From Planctomycetota bacterium (GTDB lineage Bacteria > Planctomycetota > MHYJ01 > WSZJ01 > JACPWG01): a stretch of 64,000 nucleotides of DNA. A program made the translations under genes and the position numbers. Of this stretch, positions 53,824 to 63,186 are shown piece after piece. The stretch is from contig JACPWG010000064.1 of assembly GCA_016197205.1 (NCBI GenBank), positions 57,413 through 121,412 on the forward strand, written 5' to 3'. The notes under the pieces are model-generated. The model was not told the origin of the DNA and made no database searches. It saw nothing but the letters and a program-made list of their open reading frames with translations. The stretch's first letter is position 1; the number at the start of each line of letters is the position of its first letter.

Positions 53824-55968
53824 ATGCCGTCTTCCTTCACCTTCGACCTCGATGCCGAGGGGATCGGGACCGTCGTCTTCGACCTCCCGGGCGAATCCGT
53901 GAACAAACTGTCGGTCTCGCTCTTCGACGAGATCGACGGCCTGCTCCGCAAGCTCGAGCAGGACACGAACCTGAAGGCCGTGGTCCTCCGTTCCGGGAAG
54001 CCGGACTGCTTCATCGTCGGCGCGGACCTGCACGACATCGCGGCCCAGACCGATCCGTCCGCCACGGCCGCGCTGAGCCGGCGCGCGCAACAGATGATGG
54101 AGCGGTTCGAGAAGCTCCGCGCTCCGGTGGTCGCCGCGATCCACGGCGTCTGCGTGGGCGGCGGCCTGGAGCTGGTCCTTGCCTGCGCCTACCGGGTCGC
54201 GAGCGACTCCCCGAAGACGGTCCTCGGCCTCCCCGAGGTCAAGGTCGGCCTGCTTCCCGGCGCCGGCGGCTGCCAGCGCATGCCGCGCCTCATCGGGCTC
54301 GAGGCCGCGCTCGACCTGATTCTCGGCGGAAAAAACGTCTATCCGAAAAAGGCCCTGCGCGTGGGCCTCGTGGACGAGGTGGTCCCGAAGGAGGTCCTGC
54401 CGCGCGCGGCCCATGCGGCTGCCCGCCGGCTGGCGGCGCACGGGCTGCCCCTTCGCAAACCCTCGCTTCGACGCCGGCTGCTCGAGTCCACGCCCATGGG
54501 GCGCGGCATGGCCTACAAGAAGGCCCGCGCACTCGTGCTCCAACAGACGCACGGTCACTACCCGGCCCCGCTGCATGCGCTTGCGGCCATTCGCGCCGGG
54601 TTCGAGTTGGGCCGGCCCCGGGGCTACGAAGAGGAGTCGCGCCTCTTCGGCGAGCTGCTCGGCGGACACGCCGGCACCATCTCCCACCGGCTCATCGATC
54701 TTTTTTTTGCGATGCAGGAGGCGAAGAAGGCGCCCGCCCCGGGCGGAGGCGCCGCGCGGCCGGTCCAGAAGGCCGGGATCCTCGGCGGCGGTGGGTTCAT
54801 GGGCTCCGGCATCGCCATCGTGGCGGCGGAGGCCGGCGCCGTGGTCCGCCTGCGCGACCGCGACCTCCCGACGGTCGGCCACGGCCTCAAGGCCTGCCGC
54901 GACCATTTCGCCGAGCAGGCCAAGCGCGGCAGCCTGACCCGGTACGAGTTGGAACAGCGGATGAACCTCGTATCCGGCACCACCGACTACACCGGTTTCC
55001 GTCGTTGCGACCTCGTGATCGAGGCGGTCTTCGAAGACCTCGCCCTCAAGAGAAAGGTCCTCGCCGAAGTCGAAGAGGCGACCGGTCCCGACTGCGTGTT
55101 CGCCAGCAACACCTCCTCCCTCCCCATCGCCGACATCGCCGCGCAGGCCCGCCGGCCCGAAAACGTGATCGGCATGCACTTTTTTTCGCCGGTCCCCAAG
55201 ATGCCCCTCCTCGAAGTCATCGTGACGCCGAAGACCTCCCCCGTGGCCACGGCGACCACGGTGGAGTTCGGCAAGCAGCTCGGCAAGACCGTCATCGTCG
55301 TCAAGGACGCGCCCGGCTTCTACACGTCGCGGGTCCTGGGCGGCATGCTCCGCGAGGCCGCGTACCTCCTCGCCGCCGGCGCAGACATCGCCCTGGTCGA
55401 TCGCGCCATGATGAATTTCGGCTTTCCCGTCGGGCCCATCACGCTGCTCGACGAGGTCGGGATCGACGTCGGCGTCAAGGTCGCCAAGATCCTCCACGAC
55501 GCTTTCGGCGAACGCATGGGCTTCCCGGACGGGATGTCCAAGGTGCACGCGGACGGCCGCCTCGGCCGGAAGAACCAGCGCGGCTTCTACCTGTACGACC
55601 CGAAGACGAAGGCGAAGACGAAGCGGGTGGACGAGAGCGTCTACCGGCTCTTCCCGGACTGGAAGCCGATGCCCTTTTTCGAGGTTGAGGTCCAGGATCG
55701 GCTCGCGCTCGCCTTCGCGAACGAGTCCGTGCTGTGTCTCGAGGAGGGGATCCTCTCCTGCCCGCGCGACGGGGACCTCGGCGCGATCCTCGGCCTCGGC
55801 TTTCCGCCCTTCCTCGGCGGGCCGTTCCGCTGGATCGACTCCCTCGGCGTCGCCTCGGCGCTCGGCTCCCTCCAGGGCTTCGAGTCCCGCTTCGGCTCGC
55901 GCTGGCGACCCGCGGGGCTCTTGCTCGAGATGGCGAAGTCGAACAAGAAGTTCTACCCGAAGGACTGA
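53824..55968 (+). CDS. fadJ: Multifunctional enoyl-CoA hydratase / 3-hydroxyacyl-CoA dehydrogenase
   Basis: A 714-aa protein, like FadJ of E. coli. The N-terminal crotonase domain (1-190; [33 protein letters not shown]) supplies the Glu pair for hydration. Residues 310-490 are the NAD-binding fold ([18 protein letters not shown]) of 3-hydroxyacyl-CoA dehydrogenase. The C-terminal domains carry [12 protein letters not shown]. The start at ATG 53824 follows AAGAAGG. It forms the beta-oxidation unit with FadI upstream and the dehydrogenase downstream. Confidence 0.96.
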   Translation: MPSSFTFDLDAEGIGTVVFDLPGESVNKLSVSLFDEIDGLLRKLEQDTNLKAVVLRSGKPDCFIVGADLHDIAAQTDPSATAALSRRAQQMMERFEKLRAPVVAAIHGVCVGGGLELVLACAYRVASDSPKTVLGLPEVKVGLLPGAGGCQRMPRLIGLEAALDLILGGKNVYPKKALRVGLVDEVVPKEVLPRAAHAAARRLAAHGLPLRKPSLRRRLLESTPMGRGMAYKKARALVLQQTHGHYPAPLHALAAIRAGFELGRPRGYEEESRLFGELLGGHAGTISHRLIDLFFAMQEAKKAPAPGGGAARPVQKAGILGGGGFMGSGIAIVAAEAGAVVRLRDRDLPTVGHGLKACRDHFAEQAKRGSLTRYELEQRMNLVSGTTDYTGFRRCDLVIEAVFEDLALKRKVLAEVEEATGPDCVFASNTSSLPIADIAAQARRPENVIGMHFFSPVPKMPLLEVIVTPKTSPVATATTVEFGKQLGKTVIVVKDAPGFYTSRVLGGMLREAAYLLAAGADIALVDRAMMNFGFPVGPITLLDEVGIDVGVKVAKILHDAFGERMGFPDGMSKVHADGRLGRKNQRGFYLYDPKTKAKTKRVDESVYRLFPDWKPMPFFEVEVQDRLALAFANESVLCLEEGILSCPRDGDLGAILGLGFPPFLGGPFRWIDSLGVASALGSLQGFESRFGSRWRPAGLLLEMAKSNKKFYPKD

Positions 55969-56053
55969 CGCGCCGCGTTCGAGGTGGAAGTCGAGATTTG
56001 AAAGCCGCCATTTGAATCTTGAAATCGACGCCACGAACACCCGACACTCTGCT

Positions 56054-56226
56054 CCGCTAATCGTTCGAAGTTCGTTTTCTTGCGACAATTCGACTCTGGT
56101 CGAACGCCACGAAAACCACAGATTTCACAGATTCAACGAGATTACGCAGATTACGAATCTGTGAAATCGTCGTTAATCTGTGCAATCTGTGGTTCCGTCG
56201 TCGCTTGGCTGCGGCACCGCCGCGCT
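56054..56226. repeat. Repeat B copy 3 with palindrome 56115-56193
   Basis: It separates fadJ from the acyl-CoA dehydrogenase. One arm has a few substitutions (TTAATCTGTGCAATCTGTGG), but the stem remains. Its flank runs to within 20 bp of the ATG. Confidence 0.88.
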
Positions 56227-56245
56227 GTGTACCTGTGAGGTCGTA

Positions 56246-58180
56246 ATGTCCACCTCCGAAGCTCCTGCCGCCACGGCCGCCGCGCCCGCCACGGTCTCTC
56301 CGGCCGGCACGTCGGCCTCGCCTCGCCCGGCGCCCGCGTCCGAGCGGAACAACTTCTTCACGGACAATCCGGACTTGCTCTTCCAGTTCAAGAACGCCCT
56401 CGACTGGGGGCGCGTCGTCCCCGGGCTCGAGCGCGGATTCAAGGAGGAGGGCGGCTTCTCCAGCGTCGAGGAGGCGGTCCGCACGTACGAAGAAGCGCTC
56501 ACACTTGCAGGACGGTATTGCGCGACCGAGGTCGCCCCGCGAGCGCGTGAGGTGGACAGCGTGGAGGCGCGGCTCGAGGACGGCGAGGTCCTCCTGTCGC
56601 CCGCGATGAAGGCCAACCTCGACAAGGCCCGGGAGCTGGGTATCCTCGGGCCCGACGTGGAGCGGAAATACGGCGGATGGAATTTCCCCATGACCGTCAC
56701 CGGCATGATGGTCGAGATGCTCGCGCGCGCCTGCCCGGCGACGATGGTCCAGTACGCCTTTTTCGCCAGCCCCGCGCGCCTGATCCTGCGTTTCGGCACG
56801 CAGGCCGTGAAGGACCGCTTCGCTCCGCCGCTCCTCGCGGGCGAGCGGAGCGGCGCCGTCTGCATCACGGAGTCGGACGCGGGCTCGGACGTCGGCAACA
56901 TCCGGACGCGCGCGGAGCTGAAGGACGGCGTCTGGCGCGTCACCGGCCGCAAGCAGTTCATCTCGAACGGCGGCGCCGACGACGCGGTCGTCGTGGCCCG
57001 GACGGACCCCGCCTCCCACGGGCTCGCGGGGCTCGGTCTCTTCGTCGTGCAGCGGAGCGTCCAGCGGGACGGGCGCAAGCTCACGAACTTCACGACCGCG
57101 CGCATCGAACACAAGGTCTGCATCCGCGGGTCGGCGACCTGCGAGCTGGTCTTCGAGGACTCCGAGGCGCACATCCTCGGCGAGCCCGGGAAGGGCTTCG
57201 AGTACATCGTCTCGTTCATGAACGAAGGGCGTGTCGGCGTCGCGATCCAGGCGCTCGGGCATTCGCAGGCGGCCTATGCCACGGCGCTCGCCTACGCGCG
57301 AGGCCGCGTCACGATGGGCAAGCCGATCTCGCGCCACGAGCTGATCGCCGACCAGCTCGTGGACATGGACGTGGAGATCCGCTCGCTGCGGGCGATGCTC
57401 TACCGCGTCGCGGCCGCCCAGGACCGGTACACGGCCGCCGAGCGCGAGCGCGAGGCCCTGCCTGCCGGCGACCCGCGGGCCGCGGACCTGGAGCGCGAGA
57501 TGAAGGGGCTCGCGCGCTTCGGCCGGGAGCTCACGCCGCTCTTGAAGTACCAGGCAGCCGAGAAGTGCATGGAGATCTGCAAGCGCGCGTTGCAGATCCA
57601 CGGCGGCTACGGCGTGATCAACGATTACGAAGTCGAACGCTTCTACCGCGACTCGGTGATCTTCACGCTCTACGAGGGGACCTCGCAGATCCAGGCGCTC
57701 ATGTGCCTGAAGGACCAGATGAAGTGGCTGCGCGCGGACATCGGCGGCTTCTTCGGGCGCGCGGCGGGCGCGTGGCTGCGCCGCTGGCTGCCGGGGTCGA
57801 GGCTCGAGCGCAACCTCGCCCGCGTGGAATGGGAGCTTCAGCGCTCGTTGCTCAACATACTTTCCGTTTTCTTCCGGCACCAGTTCCTCAGCGCCTTCCG
57901 AGCGGGCAAGCGGGGCGCGGCACTGTGGAAGGCGCTCGGCGAGGCCGCGGAGCACGAATGGGTCGCGTACGCGCGTCTCTCGGCGGAGCGGCTCACGCGC
58001 ATCCTCTCGGTCGTCCACGCGGCCCGCATCCTGCGCGCCCAGGCCGAGCGCGCGCCCGAGCGCCGGAAGCTCGCGGACGATTTTCTCGCCCGCCGCCTGC
58101 CCGAGGTCGTGGCCTGGGCCGAGGGGATCGCCTCCGGGGAGCGCTCGGCGATCGAGTTCGGGGAGAGCGAGGGGAGATAG
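56246..58180 (+). CDS. Acyl-CoA dehydrogenase with C-terminal extension
   Basis: A 644-aa protein; the usual length is about 380-600. The Ala/Pro-rich N-terminus (1-40) is followed by helical, beta and helical dehydrogenase domains. Catalytic Glu is in the YEGTSQIQALM motif, the FAD/substrate loop in VCITESDAGSDVGN, and the flavin-binding RALQIHGGYGVINDYEVERFYRD is intact. The last 130 residues (after LKDQMKWLRADIG) form an extra helical domain, as in long-chain or membrane-associated members. It catalyses the first step of beta-oxidation for the FadI/FadJ set. ATG 56246 was chosen (GTGAGG upstream), because an earlier start lies in repeat B. Confidence 0.92.
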   Translation: MSTSEAPAATAAAPATVSPAGTSASPRPAPASERNNFFTDNPDLLFQFKNALDWGRVVPGLERGFKEEGGFSSVEEAVRTYEEALTLAGRYCATEVAPRAREVDSVEARLEDGEVLLSPAMKANLDKARELGILGPDVERKYGGWNFPMTVTGMMVEMLARACPATMVQYAFFASPARLILRFGTQAVKDRFAPPLLAGERSGAVCITESDAGSDVGNIRTRAELKDGVWRVTGRKQFISNGGADDAVVVARTDPASHGLAGLGLFVVQRSVQRDGRKLTNFTTARIEHKVCIRGSATCELVFEDSEAHILGEPGKGFEYIVSFMNEGRVGVAIQALGHSQAAYATALAYARGRVTMGKPISRHELIADQLVDMDVEIRSLRAMLYRVAAAQDRYTAAEREREALPAGDPRAADLEREMKGLARFGRELTPLLKYQAAEKCMEICKRALQIHGGYGVINDYEVERFYRDSVIFTLYEGTSQIQALMCLKDQMKWLRADIGGFFGRAAGAWLRRWLPGSRLERNLARVEWELQRSLLNILSVFFRHQFLSAFRAGKRGAALWKALGEAAEHEWVAYARLSAERLTRILSVVHAARILRAQAERAPERRKLADDFLARRLPEVVAWAEGIASGERSAIEFGESEGR

Positions 58181-58231
58181 GCAGCGCGAGCCCGGGTCGG
58201 GAAGCCACCACGAGCAGCGAATTTGGGAGGT

Positions 58232-58322
58232 TTTGTTGACCGCGGAGACGCAGCGACGCTGAGGGTTTTCAAGCAAGTGGCGGTCCCCTGCGCCTCCGCG
58301 TCTCTGGGTTTCGTCCACCGGT
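58232..58322. repeat. CGGAGACGCAG-type repeat pair
   Basis: CCGCGGAGACGCAGCGACGC at 58238 and its inverse CTCCGCGTCTCTGGG at 58292 flank a short loop. Same family as 3055, 7015 and 23195. The gap has no gene. Confidence 0.6.
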
Positions 58323-58443
58323 TCTCAGGCCGCGAACCCGCCACTTTTCGAGTTGTGTGGAGCCAATCGCCTACGGTCGTGGTTTACGAACTCCTGACTC
58401 CAACTCTCAACACTCAACTCTCAGCTTACTCACGGGGGATGAG

Positions 58444-59640
58444 ATGGCCACTCGGGGAAAGAGCACTACGCGGTTGAAGCCCAAGCGACGAGCCGCCCCC
58501 TCCTCGCCTCCGAAGCAGCTCGTCCTCCTCCTCGGCACCCGGAAGGGCGCCTTCTTCCTCCACGGCGACGCCGGCCGCAAGCAGTGGCGCATCGAAGGTC
58601 CGCACTTCCTCGGCTGCGTCATCCACCACCTCGTCCTCGACCCGCGGGACGGGCGCACGCTGCTCATGGCCAGCCGTACCGGGCACCTGGGGCCGACGGT
58701 CTTCCGCTCCACGGACTGGGGGAAGACCTGGAAAGAGGCGACCACCCCGCCCGCCTTCGCCAAGGCGCATGAAGGGCAGGAGGGGGAGGCGGTGGACCAC
58801 GTTTTCTGGCTGACGCCGGGACACGCGAGCCAGCCCGGTGTTTGGTATGCCGGCACGTCCCCGCAGGGACTCTTTCGCTCCGACGATGGGGGTGTGACCT
58901 GGACCGGCGTCAAGGGGTTCAACGAGCACGCGATGAGGGCGAAGTGGATCGGCGGCATGGGCGCGGGGACTCCCGATGGCCCGAAGATGCACTCGATCCT
59001 CATCGATCCGCGAGACCCGAACCACATGTATATCGGGATGTCGGGCGGCGGCTCGTTCGAGAGCACGGACGCCGGCGGGGATTGGAAGCCCATGAACAAG
59101 GGGGTTGCCGCGGACTTCCTTCCCGAAAAAGACCCCGAGTACGGACACGACCCTCACCAAATGCAGCTCCACCCGCTCCGGCCCGACCGGCTCTACCAGC
59201 AGAACCATTGCGGGATCTACCGCCTCGACCGGCCGAGCGACACGTGGGAGCGCATCGGCCGCAACATGCCGAAAAAGGTCGGCGACATCGGCTTCGCGAT
59301 CTGCCTGCATCCCCGGGACCCGGACACGGTCTGGGTCTTCCCCATGGACGGGACCACGGTCTGGCCGCGCACGAGCCCGGACGGAAAACCGTCGGTCTAC
59401 CGGACGACGAACGGGGGCAAGACCTGGAAGCGGCAGGACAAGGGCCTCCCGGCGAGCCAGGCCTGGTTCACCGTCAAGCGCCAGGCCTTCGTCCTCGACC
59501 AGGAGGACCCCGTGGGGCTCTACTTCGGGACGACGAGCGGCGAGGTCTGGGCGAGCCGCGACGAGGGCGCGAGCTGGCGGTCGATCGCCGCGCACTTGCC
59601 GCACGTCTACTCCGTTTCCGTGGCGGAGCGCGGCCGATGA
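58444..59640 (+). CDS. BNR/Asp-box sialidase-like propeller protein
   Basis: A 398-aa protein with at least five Asp-box units: FRSTDWGKTWKEA, FRSDDGGVTWTG, FESTDAGGDWKPM, YRTTNGGKTWKRQ and WASRDEGASWRSI, as in six-bladed neuraminidase/BNR propellers. No signal peptide is seen (MATRGKSTTRLKPKRR is basic), so it is probably cytosolic. Catalytic Tyr and the Arg triad of sialidases are not obvious, so true sialidase activity is doubtful. The stop overlaps the next gene (ATGA), as for translationally coupled partners. GGGGGATGAG precedes ATG 58444. Confidence 0.82.
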   Translation: MATRGKSTTRLKPKRRAAPSSPPKQLVLLLGTRKGAFFLHGDAGRKQWRIEGPHFLGCVIHHLVLDPRDGRTLLMASRTGHLGPTVFRSTDWGKTWKEATTPPAFAKAHEGQEGEAVDHVFWLTPGHASQPGVWYAGTSPQGLFRSDDGGVTWTGVKGFNEHAMRAKWIGGMGAGTPDGPKMHSILIDPRDPNHMYIGMSGGGSFESTDAGGDWKPMNKGVAADFLPEKDPEYGHDPHQMQLHPLRPDRLYQQNHCGIYRLDRPSDTWERIGRNMPKKVGDIGFAICLHPRDPDTVWVFPMDGTTVWPRTSPDGKPSVYRTTNGGKTWKRQDKGLPASQAWFTVKRQAFVLDQEDPVGLYFGTTSGEVWASRDEGASWRSIAAHLPHVYSVSVAERGR

Positions 59641-59897
59641 AGGTCCTCGTCCCCGGGCCGCTCCATTCCTATACCGGCCGGAAGAGCGAAGTCGAAGCGG
59701 ACGGGGCCACCCTCGGCGAGGTGCTGGCCCACCTCGACGGGCGATTTCCGGGGCTGCGTTTTCGGCTCGTCGACGAGCAGGACCGGATCCGCCCGCACAT
59801 CGTCGTGTACGTGGCCGGTGAACCCGCGCGGTCGCTCCGGCACCCGGTCCGCGCGCAGGACGAGGTCATGATCGTGGCCGCGCTGAGCGGCGGGTAG
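59637..59897 (+). CDS. MoaD/ThiS-family sulfur-carrier-like protein
   Basis: An 86-aa ubiquitin-like fold (MKVLVPGPLHSYTGRKSEVE, TLGEVLAHLDGRFPGLRFRL) ending in the diagnostic LSGG, which can be thiocarboxylated. The first codon overlaps the stop of the BNR gene. No MoaE, MoeB or ThiF/ThiG gene is nearby, so the partner enzyme is unknown. BNR propeller plus MoaD/ThiS pairs recur in bacteria, in my recollection, which suggests a joint function. The gene has no independent ribosome-binding site because it lies inside the previous gene's end. Confidence 0.88.
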   Translation: MKVLVPGPLHSYTGRKSEVEADGATLGEVLAHLDGRFPGLRFRLVDEQDRIRPHIVVYVAGEPARSLRHPVRAQDEVMIVAALSGG

Positions 59898-59946
59898 GTG
59901 GCGGGGGGGGAGGACGCCAGGCTTCTTGTAGGAGTCGAAAAGACCC

Positions 59947-60186
59947 ATGCCGGGTCCCACCATTGCCGAACGAAAGCCGGCCGTGCTCGAGCTGGAGCCC
60001 GGCACTTACCAGTGGTGTCGCTGCGGCCGTTCCAAGCGCCAGCCGTTTTGCGACGGCTCCCACGCGGGGACCGAGTTCACGCCCCTGGCCTTCACGCTGG
60101 CCGAAAAAAAGCGCGTCGTGCTCTGCCAGTGCAAGCATACGGCCAACGCGCCGATGTGCGACGGGACGCACAAGAATCTTCCGTAG
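59947..60186 (+). CDS. Double-CDGSH iron-sulfur protein
   Basis: A 79-aa protein with two CDGSH motifs: [16 protein letters not shown] (residues about 24-39) and [16 protein letters not shown]. Each binds a 2Fe-2S cluster with three Cys and one His, as in mitoNEET/CISD3-type proteins. It is likely a redox or cluster-transfer protein in the cytosol. It follows the MoaD gene by about 50 bp on the same strand. The 332 bp after it (60187-60518) hold no gene I can support. Confidence 0.93.
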   Translation: MPGPTIAERKPAVLELEPGTYQWCRCGRSKRQPFCDGSHAGTEFTPLAFTLAEKKRVVLCQCKHTANAPMCDGTHKNLP

Positions 60187-60518
60187 GATTGCGGATTGCT
60201 GATTGACGACGCCACCTGTCGAGGGGCGACGCGCCGACGGGTCGTCACGCCCGCCGCGACGGCGGGCCACGAGTTGCTGGAGGGGGGGACGCGCGGCGGG
60301 CGCTTCGGGCTACGCCTGGCGGGCCTTCCTGCCGCCCGCTCGGTCGAGGGGCCACGCGGTTCCCGCGGCGCGGCGCCGGGATGCCACCGCTGCGCCCTTG
60401 GTCCCCCCCTCGACCTCGCCCCTCGCTCGGATACCGGGAAGAGCGAGGGAGCCGCTTCTCAGACCCCTGCGGATGGCTGATCGGTCGGGCCGGGCGTCGA
60501 GTGGCAAGGTGGTGAGCC

Positions 60519-61493
60519 GTGCGACCTGAGCTTCCTGGTCGGCAGCCTGCCGTCGTCCAGCAGCAATCCCCCCCGGTGGTCGAGGACCTGGTCCTCTTCC
60601 TCGCGGACATCAGCGGCTACACGTCGTTCATGAAATGGAACGTCGAGACGCTGGTGCACAGCCAGGCCGTGATCACCATCCTCCTCGAGACGATCCTGGA
60701 TCGGCTGCCCGCGGGGTCCGAGGTGTCGAAGCTGGAAGGGGACGCAGTCTTTTTTTATGTGCGGAAACGCGACCCCGGCCCGCCGCCACGTGAGGAGGCG
60801 CTGGCGACGGGGCGCGCGCTGGCCTCGCTCTGGGAGACGTTCAACCGAAAGGTCGTCGAACTGAGCCGCTCGCGCTACTGCGAGTGCGACGCGTGCCGCG
60901 GCATCGAAAACCTGCGCGTGAAATTCATCGTGCACGCGGGCAAGGCGGCGATCCACCCCGTGCGCCACTTTGTCGAGCTGGCGGGACTCGACGTGATCGT
61001 GGTTCACCGGCTGCTCAAGAATTCCGTGGGGACCCGCGAATACGCCCTGGTCACGGACGGCGCCGCCGCGGACGTCGAATTCCCGCCGGAGTGGGCCTCG
61101 TGCACATCCCGCGAGGAGTGCGAGGGGATCGGGAGCGTCGCCGCGCGCGTGTACACGCCCCCCGGTGCGGCCGGCGGGGCGGCCGAGGTCGACTCCCGCT
61201 TGGGCTATGACCGGCATCCGCTGGCCACCAAGGTCTGGCACAAGGCCCGCTGGACCTGGCGGGTCTTCACCGCGGAGTTGCTCCTGCGCTGCGGCTTTTC
61301 GCGCCGGCCGGCATATCGAAACGTCCCTCCGGCCGAGGCGACCGCGGCGGTGGACCCGGTGCTCGCGGTCGTCATGCTCGTGGCCGCGCCGATCACGCTG
61401 CCGGTTCTGCTGGTGCAAAACACGTTGACCGTCCTCCAGGAGCACCGGGACTGGGCTCGCTCCGCGAGTCGCGGCAGCTCCGCCCAGCCCTAG
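60519..61493 (+). CDS. DUF2652 / class III cyclase-like protein with C-terminal membrane segment
   Basis: A 324-aa protein starting at GTG 60519 (GGTGGTGAG upstream). Residues 25-200 have the LFLADISGYTSFM start and EGDAVFFYV block seen in DUF2652 and in adenylate/guanylate cyclase-like domains, where the metal-binding Asp lies in ADISGYT. The Cys cluster (CECDACRG) is unusual. The end has a hydrophobic helix (VDPVLAVVMLVAAPITLPVLLV, about 285-306), so it may be membrane-bound. Cyclase activity is not proven: the second metal Asp and substrate residues are not clear. Confidence 0.75.
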   Translation: MRPELPGRQPAVVQQQSPPVVEDLVLFLADISGYTSFMKWNVETLVHSQAVITILLETILDRLPAGSEVSKLEGDAVFFYVRKRDPGPPPREEALATGRALASLWETFNRKVVELSRSRYCECDACRGIENLRVKFIVHAGKAAIHPVRHFVELAGLDVIVVHRLLKNSVGTREYALVTDGAAADVEFPPEWASCTSREECEGIGSVAARVYTPPGAAGGAAEVDSRLGYDRHPLATKVWHKARWTWRVFTAELLLRCGFSRRPAYRNVPPAEATAAVDPVLAVVMLVAAPITLPVLLVQNTLTVLQEHRDWARSASRGSSAQP

Positions 61494-61525
61494 GCGGACG
61501 AACACCCATTTTGGAGACCCTGCCG

Positions 61526-61939
61526 ATGTCGATTCCGTGGACGGGGGTGAACTGGTGGGCCGTGCTCGGCGCGGTCGTGGTCCACATGTTCATCGGCGGC
61601 ATGTGGTACGGCCCGCTCTTCGGCGAGGCCTGGATCCGCGCGGTCGGGTTCCGCAAGGAGGACATCAAGCCGCAGAAGGTGAACGAGGCCATGTCGATCA
61701 TGGTCGCGTGCACCCTGCTGAAATGCTACGCCCTCGCGTTGCTCGTGCGCATGCTCGGCGCGGACGGCATCCTGGCGGGGATGGAGGCCGGGGCGCTCCT
61801 GGCCCTGGGGCTCGTCCTGCCGGGCGTGGCGACGAACCAGGCCTTCGAACAGCGGAACCGCGCCTTCTTCGTGATCACAGGGGCCAACCACCTCGTGACG
61901 CTGGTCGCCGTGGGCGCCGTGCTGGGCGCGTGGCGGTAG
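61526..61939 (+). CDS. DUF1761 membrane protein
   Basis: A 137-aa protein. The start at ATG 61526 follows GGAGACC. DUF1761 members have four helices, seen here in WWAVLGAVVVHMFIGGMWYGPLFG, a middle pair, and ANHLVTLVAVGAVLGAWR. No function is known for the family. It lies between the DUF2652 gene and a repeat-rich gap. Confidence 0.85.
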   Translation: MSIPWTGVNWWAVLGAVVVHMFIGGMWYGPLFGEAWIRAVGFRKEDIKPQKVNEAMSIMVACTLLKCYALALLVRMLGADGILAGMEAGALLALGLVLPGVATNQAFEQRNRAFFVITGANHLVTLVAVGAVLGAWR

Positions 61940-61989
61940 GCATGCTCTTGCCCTGTGGGATTTGCGCGATCAGCGCAAATCTTGCGGTG

Positions 61990-62330
61990 ACAATAACCAA
62001 TGGCCAATCTTCAAGGACCAATCAATGCCCAAATTACCAATGACCAACTCGGGCGAAGGCCCGAAACCCAAACGGACGACGAAACCACCAAGCCACCAAG
62101 GCACGAAGACCACGAAGGACGCTGTGTGAGGGGGGCGAGTTTGGCTCGGCCAAAAAACGCCTTTGTGGTCTTAGTGACTTCGAGGTAGGGGTCCAAGGGC
62201 TTGCGCTCGAGCAGCGAAGCTGGATGACGGCGCAGCGGCCTTGACGAGGGCCACATGTTCAGGTTGGTGATTCGGGCTTCGTCATTGATTGGTCATTGGT
62301 CATTGGAACTTGGTCATTCGTCAGCGGGCT
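61990..62330. repeat. ACCAATGACCAA-type inverted repeat region
   Basis: CCAATGGCCAATCTTC and ACCAATGACCAAC (61990-62050) are inverted against GATTGGTCATTGGTCATTGG (62279-62322). Between them lie CCACCAAGGCACGAAGACC near 62093 and its inverse CTTTGTGGTCTTAGTGAC near 62163. These are stem-forming dispersed repeats. No gene is seen in 61940-62376. Confidence 0.75.
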
Positions 62331-62376
62331 TTGGTTGCGGCCACCGGCCGCGTGAGGACCTCCGGAGGATCGAACG

Positions 62377-62976
62377 ATGCTGCGAACACTGTTCCGGATC
62401 GTCTGCGCGCTTTCCCTCGCGCTGGCGGCCGCCACCGCCTACGCGGAGGAGGACCCCGTGCCCAAAGTCGGCGAAAAGGCCCCCGATTTCCTGCTCCGCG
62501 GCTCCGACGGCAAGGACTATCGCCTGAGCGACTACGTCGGCAAGGAGGCCGTGGTCCTCGCGTGGTTTCCCAAGGCCTTCACCTCCGGCTGAACCATGGA
62601 GTGCAAGTCGCTGCGTGACAGCGGCGCGGAACTCCGGAAATTCCAGGTGGCCCTCTTCGCGGCGAGCACCGACACCCCGGAGACGAACCGGAAGTTCGCC
62701 GAGTCGCTCAAGCTCGACTACCCGATCCTCAGTGATCCCGAGTGCACCGCCGGCAAGGCCTACGGCGTACTCATCCCGATCCTGCGCATTCCCAAGCGCT
62801 GGACCTTCATCATTGACAAGGACGGCGTCCTCCGCCACCTCGAGCGGAACGTGGACGTCCGCGGCCACGGCAAGCAGCTCGCCAAGAAGCTCGAGGAGCT
62901 GGGCGTCCCCTTGCGCGAGAAAGAGTCCGGCCCGAAGGACGAAAAGCCCGACGGAGAGGAGATGCGGAAAAAGTGA
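62377..62976 (+). CDS. Exported peroxiredoxin, probable selenoprotein (TGA at peroxidatic Cys)
   Basis: A 199-codon frame if the TGA at 62590-62592 is read through. Start: ATG 62377, 8 nt after GGAGG. Signal peptide MLRTLFRIVCALSLALAAATAYA, so it should act in the periplasm. The AhpC/TSA fold is complete: PKVGEKAPDFLLRGSDGKDY, VVLAWFPKAFTSG, then TGA (codon 72), then TMECKSLRDS, ASTDTPETNRKFAE, YPILSDPE, GVLIPI and WTFIIDKDGVLRHLE. Relatives have GCTxEC here, and the TGA takes exactly the peroxidatic Cys place, so Sec replaces Cys, with a partner Cys four residues later. The frame continues to a normal stop at 62976. No sel genes are in the window. The alternative is a recent nonsense mutation. 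Confidence 0.8.
62598..62635 (+). promoter_or_regulatory. SECIS-like hairpin downstream of in-frame TGA
   Basis: Arms GTCGCTG (62607-62613) and CAGCGGC (62619-62625) pair, with one G-T wobble, around loop CGTGA. The lower part continues with TGC/GCG (62602-62604/62626-62628) and GGAG/CTCC (62598-62601/62632-62635), separated by small bulges. The apical loop begins 22 nt after the TGA, within the range for bacterial SECIS elements, and has a G in its first two bases. The fold lies in coding sequence and GC-rich DNA, so chance cannot be excluded. Confidence 0.55.
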
Positions 62977-63039
62977 CCCTTCGGCCCCCTCCCGGACCGT
63001 GCCCCCCCTGCGACCGGCTCCGCGGTAACCTGCCCCTGT

Positions 63040-63062
63040 TCGTAGTTCCGCCTTCAGGCGAC
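63040..63062 (-). repeat. Repeat D end fragment
   Basis: TTCGTAGTTCCGCCTTCAGG alone, one terminus of repeat D. Confidence 0.7.
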
Positions 63063-63186
63063 CCGAGCGGAGGGACGGGCTCGACCCCGCCGGCGGGTGC
63101 TCAGACACGCCGTCGGCGTGCGGGGGGCAACCGCCCCGCGTCTGTCCGCCAGCCCGCCGAACTCAACCAGCAAAGGAAGACGAAAC

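Noticed and set aside
58444..59640. True exo-alpha-sialidase
   Set aside because: Asp boxes alone occur in many propellers. No signal peptide and no clear Arg triad, Tyr or Glu active-site set is visible.
60187..60518. Small open frames in the gap after the CDGSH gene
   Set aside because: They lack ribosome-binding sites, known motifs and credible composition; they look like chance frames in GC-rich DNA.
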